This document shows positions 61,101 to 64,000 of a stretch of DNA of 64,000 nt, in pieces. Origin of the DNA: Siphonodentalium dalli (lineage: Eukaryota; Mollusca; Scaphopoda; Gadilida; Siphonodentaliidae); the NCBI GenBank assembly GCA_032622095.1, contig CP136061.1, positions 128,846,754 through 128,910,753 of the forward strand, written 5' to 3'. How positions within the stretch are numbered: the stretch's first letter is position 1; every line of letters starts with the position of its first letter. A model generated the notes under the pieces. It did not search any database. It was not told the origin of the DNA and saw nothing but the letters and a program-made list of their open reading frames with translations. Made by a program: the position numbers and the translations under genes.

Positions 61101-62981
61101 AAACAAAACATTTTTGTCTAACTTCCCCTGTTCAAAGTATATATGGCATCAACACTTTGCTACTGCCACATTTTTGTTTGACAGTAACCAATATCAATAA
61201 AATATTAAGTTCAGACTTTCGAAATTGCACAGGAATTGATGTGACCCTATCTAATATCTGAAACGGGAACAAAAGCTGATCACAATAAGAAACACAAGGA
61301 AAATGCTCACGTAATGGTAGGAACTAATCCTGCAAGCTTTTGTAATATATGACATATAACATAATAAAAACAAATATCTGGCAAATAAAAAATTATATGA
61401 TGACAAAAAAATTAGTTTTCAGGTATGTGCATAGGTAGGAAAATAAGCAACTAAAGGGAATATATGCCACACTTTTTATCCATAAATCATGGCAATGGTG
61501 TAATGAATATGATAGCATGATATTGCTCAATTTAGACGAGAATCCCAGATGAGAATCACAATATGAAGTAGTTTGAAGGCAGCCATGTTATGAATTGAGG
61601 ACGCTGAACTCCTGAACCAGTGTGCTGCTATTTGAGTCACATGTTACAGTTACACAAAATTAATGGCAGCCCACAATAAACTAGATCATGCGACTGACAC
61701 TGGTGCTGATTTAGTCAATGTCTAGGTTACCCAGGACATCAGAAACATGGACCAGTTACTCAAATCTCTGACTCAAACCTGAGATATTTTTGCATCTGTT
61801 TAACCGATGTCTGCAGTTTTGTTATATTCCATTAACTGAATGAATGTTTTGATAATGAAAACTGTGTGGTCAACGGGAAAGGTGCTCTTAATGGGATTCT
61901 ACAAGATCAATTTAAATATCTGATGTCATCTGTGTCATTAATGGGGATTCTACAAGATAAATTAAAATAACTGACATCATCTGTGTCCTTGGATTTTGAG
62001 ACGACGGATTGTGGTGATCGAGGTTTTGTTATCGTGGGAACTAATCCAAGTTTCAGAGATCCCAGGTAAACTGATCGACAAAGTCATTTGACACTTCAGT
62101 AGTAGAAGGTATGATAAGACAAAAAGTGGAAAGATAATGATTTCTTCTCAGGTGGTAGCCAATGAAAATGATCAATGAAAAATGTGAACTTATTTTTAAT
62201 TTGCTGGATTCCAGTGTCTTGCTTAATGGTGAAGGAATAACCACACAAACCATTATTTTTGCCATGAACATTATGCCAGATTAAAAATCGTCACTGAAAA
62301 ACACTAAACTCAACACAAGGAATATAAATACTTTCAGAACTATTTCATTAACAGAATTCTGATCTGATTGAATTAATCATCAATATTTCGAAACCTTTTT
62401 AATCCAAAAGTATGGTGAATAAATTGCTGCCGTAAGCAGGAGTATGTCAATCGTTATTTGACTGCAAATTGCATATTGCTAAAATGTTAGCTTATATTGT
62501 CCAATTGGCAGAAATTATAGCTGTATCTCTAGGCAGGGTTTTCACAGTTCAGACATAATCAAATTTATTTCACAAAAATTTTCTATGTTTTTCAATGCTA
62601 ATGGTCTTCAATATTCAAGTCCCCTCCCCCAAGATCCTCAATGACCTCTATGGCGATTGAAGAAGTTTCCAGGCCTGAACGGTCAATTGTGAGATTCAAA
62701 GCTATTTCAGGCTTCCATAGCCCCAATGGAAATCCTGCTAGCATTCACATGTAATACAATGAGCTCAGAAAAAGCTTTCTTATGCAAAATCCTTCAAATT
62801 TCAAACAGCCAAGTACATGTACCACACAGGGGATTAAGCATTTTGGAGAAGCAGTCAATAGAATGAAAAAAAAGTTTACCTTTATTACGATTGGTGTGGG
62901 ATTTATCTAGTTGTTTTGGATGATGGGTTTCTTTATTCCTTCTCTCTATATCTAATTCTTCTTGCAATTTTTTCAATTTGT
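43085..62981 (-). CDS. Tail-anchored coiled-coil membrane protein, 3' part of a gene (5 exons seen)
   Basis: Five minus-strand exons (62,981-62,880; 59,214-59,142; 48,745-48,586; 45,026-44,892; 43,186-43,085) have AG acceptors and GT donors and join with matching phases. The spliced frame is open for about 188 codons. It starts inside a coiled coil (KLKKLQEELDIERRNKE, QALKDECTGLKKRIQAVEVE, NKLQESYKELEALKESME, IVKLKEKCTHYQGEVAGL). It ends with a 20-residue hydrophobic segment (IPLLMLLFGILLAMYPM) ten residues before the stop, predicting a C-terminal tail anchor in ER, Golgi or mitochondrial outer membrane. Coiled coil plus C-terminal anchor fits several families, for example SLMAP-type or golgin-type proteins; identity is unresolved. 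The 5' part lies beyond the right edge. Confidence 0.8.
43728..43847 (+). mobile_element. MITE of the palindrome-core family, right arm deleted
   Basis: Full left arm (CAGTAATGCCCTAAGTAATC to GGAAAGCTCTC) then CCCCGAGCATTACTG|TA. Almost all of the right arm is missing. TA flanks are kept. It lies in the last intron of the coiled-coil gene. Confidence 0.85.
44892..45026 (-). CDS. Exon of the coiled-coil gene, 45 codons
   Basis: Acceptor CATTACAG|CTTGAC and donor AAAATG|GTACGT. It is 135 nt, phase 0 at both ends, and encodes LDVSDQDIVKLKEKCTHYQG through LSDRSKM. Confidence 0.85.
45030..46370. other. Intron with a diverged MITE and an unrecognised frame
   Basis: About 46,140-46,215 resembles the end of MITE copies A/B (ATGATTGGTATAAGAACAGA, TTCTTTCTGTTTATGC). 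A 107-codon minus-strand frame (45,747-46,070) follows ATGTTACAG but is not recognised. Its place in an intron whose flanking exons already join in phase 0 argues against it being part of the main transcript. Confidence 0.35.
46375..47735. repeat. 160-bp tandem array, about 7 units, intronic
   Basis: ATGACTAATTAAGGGCCATA, then TTTTATCGGACGAGGCCGGT, GATATTCTTGGGAGACACC and TTGAAGTTATCGCGCTAACG, repeat at about 160-base spacing with high similarity. One unit (about 46,990) lacks an 8-base piece. It ends with a CCGCCCGCCCGTCCG tract and AGTCGAGTTATGG. Confidence 0.9.
48253..48496 (-). mobile_element. CCCTTTGAGTGCCAGG foldback MITE, copy 4
   Basis: Complete 244-bp copy between TTAA 48249-48252 and 48497-48500, with the long internal hairpin and an A-rich run at 48,350-48,375. 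It lies 90 bp downstream (minus strand) of the next exon. Confidence 0.9.
48586..48745 (-). CDS. Exon of the coiled-coil gene, 160 nt
   Basis: Acceptor TTAACTGCAG|GTCCAG and donor AATGAG|GTAACA. The first base completes an ATG codon with the previous exon. It encodes SRKENLQLSSDYNKLQESYK through AHQNKNE, strongly heptad-like, ending at a codon boundary. Confidence 0.85.
48792..54790. mobile_element. 6 kb intronic foldback element with mirrored tandem repeats
   Basis: Left end AGAGGAGCGGCCAAA (48,793) and right end TTTGGCCGCTCCTCT (54,790) are flanked by TA-containing sequence. Arms of at least 1.5 kb match in inverted order (TCGGTAGAACAAGTTGAAAC, CTGTTTTCAGC, CGTAACGTTATG-type strings, CCAATATGGCATTCAG). 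Each arm has about three tandem units of about 350 bp, marked by ATGGCGTCCAATATGG or its complement (near 49,505, 49,866, 50,225 and 53,360, 53,700, 54,070). The 3 kb centre (about 50.3-53.2 kb) shows no long frame. It is inserted in an intron, 46 bp upstream of the 48,745 acceptor. Confidence 0.8.
54791..55090. other. Intronic, nothing recognised
   Basis: AT-rich intron sequence without a supported feature. Confidence 0.35.
55092..55196 (+). mobile_element. Solo left arm of the palindrome-core MITE family
   Basis: TA|CAGTAATGCCCTAAATAATT to GAAAGCTCTC. The right arm is absent. Confidence 0.8.
55677..55752. mobile_element. 76-bp near-perfect hairpin MITE (TTAA-flanked)
   Basis: CCCTTTCAGTGCCAAGTCC and GGACTTGGCACTGAAAGGG ends, TTAA 55673-55676 and 55753-55756. 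It is a minimal derivative of the CCCTTTGAGTGCCAGG family that retains only the two ends (CCCATATGGG apex). Confidence 0.9.
55757..56600. other. Intronic, nothing recognised
   Basis: AT-rich sequence without a supported feature. Confidence 0.35.
56601..56811. mobile_element. Full-length palindromic MITE of the palindrome-core family
   Basis: Arms CAGTAATGCCCTGAATAATC ... CAGAAAGCTCT and AGAGCTTTCCGATGAATGGC ... GGGCATTACTA pair over about 100 bp. TA precedes and follows. Confidence 0.9.
56812..58055. other. Intronic, one candidate microexon
   Basis: AT-rich intron. The only feature of note is an 18-nt stretch (57,539-57,522, minus) between TTTCAG and GTGAGT that would keep the frame of the coiled-coil gene; see findings. 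Confidence 0.35.
58056..59130. mobile_element. TTAA MITE (CATGACAGGAGC variant) split by a hAT element
   Basis: Left part 58,056-58,240 starts CCCTTTGATGATGGGAGC and has the GCTCCCTATGGGAGACTCG hairpin. It is interrupted at 58,241, and only the last 9 bases (including one copy of the duplicated 8-mer) resume at 59,122-59,130 before TTAA 59,131-59,134. That TTAA lies just inside the intron, close to the GTGAGT donor of the exon at 59,142. Confidence 0.8.
58241..59121. mobile_element. hAT-like non-autonomous element, 881 bp, nested
   Basis: Ends CAGGGACCAGCC and GGCTGGTCCCTG with a perfect 8-bp duplication ATGGAAGG (58,233-58,240 and 59,122-59,129). Inside the ends are AGGGCGAA/TTCGCCC repeats. 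It has the same terminal sequence as the 31,992-32,301 element. Confidence 0.9.
59142..59214 (-). CDS. Exon of the coiled-coil gene, 73 nt
   Basis: Acceptor TCTTTTGCAG|AACTCC and donor AAAAT|GTGAGT. It takes one base from the previous exon (G|AA, Glu) and gives two to the next (AT|G, Met). It encodes LQALKDECTGLKKRIQAVEV and EMK. Confidence 0.85.
59419..59730. mobile_element. Copy of the AGTGTGTCTGTCATTTGCAG repeat family
   Basis: From AGTGTGTCTGACATTTGCAG to ATGTCAGACACAT, with the GGGCTAGCATCACC stem, CTTAGGCCTCAAC and GATTATGCATTTTATT motifs shared with other copies. Intronic. Confidence 0.75.
59731..62879. other. Intron, mostly unique sequence
   Basis: No supported exon. A short tandem duplication with GATTCTACAAGAT lies at 61,890-61,985. 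Confidence 0.4.
62880..62981 (-). CDS. Most 5' firm exon of the coiled-coil gene, 102 nt
   Basis: Acceptor CTACCGACAG|AC and donor AATAAAG|GTAAAC. Two bases complete an upstream codon, then 33 codons (KLKKLQEELDIERRNKETHH to HTNRNK), then one base passed to the next exon. Confidence 0.8.
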
Positions 62982-63302
62982 CTGTCGGTAGACAGATGTA
63001 AGATGTACACATTTTATGAGAATTTCGTGCAAAAAAACACCAAGAAGATTTTTAAACATTGAAGGAGATACATGTTGGGGGATGGGTGTCCATGCAGGTG
63101 TAGATCCTCTAACAAATGGATTATTATAAATCTCTTGAAGAGCAAGGTCACATTGGAAATCACATGCATGCGAAGATGATTATGCTATAAATGTATAGCG
63201 TTTACAAATCCAAATCCGACAGGTATTGTGATTAGTTGAGGAAAACCAGAGATAAGATAGAATGGCTTCAATACTGTAAATGATGAGGATTTTAGTATGA
63301 TA

Positions 63303-63408
63303 CAGTAAAGCCCTAAATAATCGACTCCTCAACCACAGCAGAAATATGGGTAACTTTTCAAGATTTAGTCAGAAATATGGCTTGTTGCCATTCATCCGAA
63401 AGCTCTCA
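63303..63408 (+). mobile_element. Solo left arm of the palindrome-core MITE family
   Basis: TA|CAGTAAAGCCCTAAATAATC to CCGAAAGCTCTC. The right arm is missing. A CCCTTTGA-type MITE fragment (GATAACGGAGCTGCACTGG) follows at about 63,471. Confidence 0.8.
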
Positions 63409-63553
63409 GTGAGCTGAAACACTTTGGTTAATTTAAAGATGTTTTCAGGGCTCCCGATTCTTATAATCCTTTGATAACGGAGCTGCACTGGTGTATCATT
63501 AAATATCCTGTGTCAGTGCATTCTCATATAATCACACACTATAAAAATCTCAC

Positions 63554-63583
63554 CATTCAGTGATTGACGGTATGGACAATATA
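63554..63583 (-). CDS. Candidate 30-nt microexon of the coiled-coil gene
   Basis: It lies between a pyrimidine-rich TCTTCTCTCTTGATAAG acceptor and a GAATG|GTGAGA donor. It would encode YCPYRQSLN and pass one G to the next exon, giving GAC (Asp) at the junction, in frame with KLKKLQEEL. The phase fits exactly, but so short an exon can arise by chance. Confidence 0.3.
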
Positions 63584-63694
63584 CTTATCAAGAGAGAAGA
63601 TACATCAGATAGTTGAAGCAAGTGACTGGATAGTTAGCCAAGAATTATGAGTGACTAACACCATTGCCAATGGGGCCTGCAGCCTGAGACCAAT

Positions 63695-63857
63695 ATTTTA
63701 ATTTATCTTGCAAAGATTAAGAGGGTACATCCAGGAAGAATATGCTTACCATTTTTCCTGGTTAAAACATGCGCATGTGCATGTTTTAATCAGGAAAAAA
63801 TGGTAAGCATATTCTTCCTGGATGTACCCTCTTAATCTTTGCAAGATAAATTAAAAT
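63695..63857. repeat. Near-perfect 163-bp palindrome
   Basis: ATTTTAATTTATCTTGC at the left pairs with GCAAGATAAATTAAAAT at the right, with about 80-bp arms almost identical to each other and an apex GCGCATGTGC-like. A partial third copy of the arm (CGCTTACCATATTGTCC, ATTAAAACATGCACA) follows at 63,858-63,895. Confidence 0.9.
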
Positions 63858-64000
63858 ACGCTTACCATATTGTCCTTATTAAAACATGCACATTGCAGTA
63901 AGGGACTTTTCTATGTCAGCATTGGTGAGTTAGAATCTACCTGTCTATGTTCGATCTTGTAGGCCACTGACAAAGACGGTCAAGGTAAGAGACAGCTTTG

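Noticed and set aside
63910-64000. Possible exon ending CATAGACAG|GTAGAT at the right edge (minus strand)
   Set aside because: The reading frame needed to join the next exon contains a TAG just before the donor, so it does not fit the gene model.

Overview
This 64 kb window is animal genomic DNA, almost all of it non-coding and full of repeats. It has long introns with GT/AG borders, poly-Q microsatellites, many short inverted-repeat elements, and diverged tandem repeats of the kind seen in mollusc-like invertebrates. The phylum is a low-confidence guess. There are no bacterial features such as operons or ribosome binding sites. Only two protein-coding systems are well supported.

Region 1 (1 to about 8.3 kb) is a giant, near-perfect palindrome. 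Base 1 pairs with base 8266, so the left end may continue outside the window. Each arm carries one divergently transcribed gene of 583 or 588 codons. It encodes an N-terminal C2H2 zinc finger, a poly-Q tract, a P-loop ATPase resembling viral A32/FtsK-HerA genome-packaging ATPases, a C2HC finger and an acidic tail. No transposase, polymerase, capsid or Rep gene is visible. The two copies differ in protein only by Gln number. At the centre is a GC-rich inverted repeat whose dyad is interrupted by two small hairpins, giving a T- or Y-shaped fold. This core is bounded by TA-flanked terminal repeats of a small palindromic MITE family that recurs at least eight times in the rest of the window. Each arm also holds a chimeric scar in which a piece of the ATPase gene lies between two direct copies of that terminal repeat. 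This palindrome is the strongest candidate for an undescribed element.

Region 2 (8.3-43 kb) is intergenic or deep-intronic DNA. It contains a 1.6 kb TIR element (10.1-11.7 kb), a 122-bp tandem array (12.8-13.2 kb), several mollusc-type minisatellites (14.4-15.2, 19.7-20.8, 20.8-21.2 and 21.5-23.1 kb), foldback elements, TTAA-flanked MITEs, two hAT-like non-autonomous elements with 8-bp target duplications, and a 1.7 kb element with CACTGG subterminal repeats. One possible 5' coding exon (35,061-35,155, plus strand) is proposed with low confidence.

Region 3 (43-64 kb) holds the 3' part of a host gene on the minus strand. Five exons join with consistent splice phases and end in a hydrophobic C-terminal segment, which predicts a tail-anchored coiled-coil membrane protein; the 5' end lies beyond the right edge. 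Its introns hold a roughly 160-bp tandem array, a 6 kb foldback element built of mirrored tandem repeats, a hAT element nested in a TTAA MITE, and a perfect hairpin near the right edge. Two of these insertions lie within about 50 bp and about 10 bp of splice sites.
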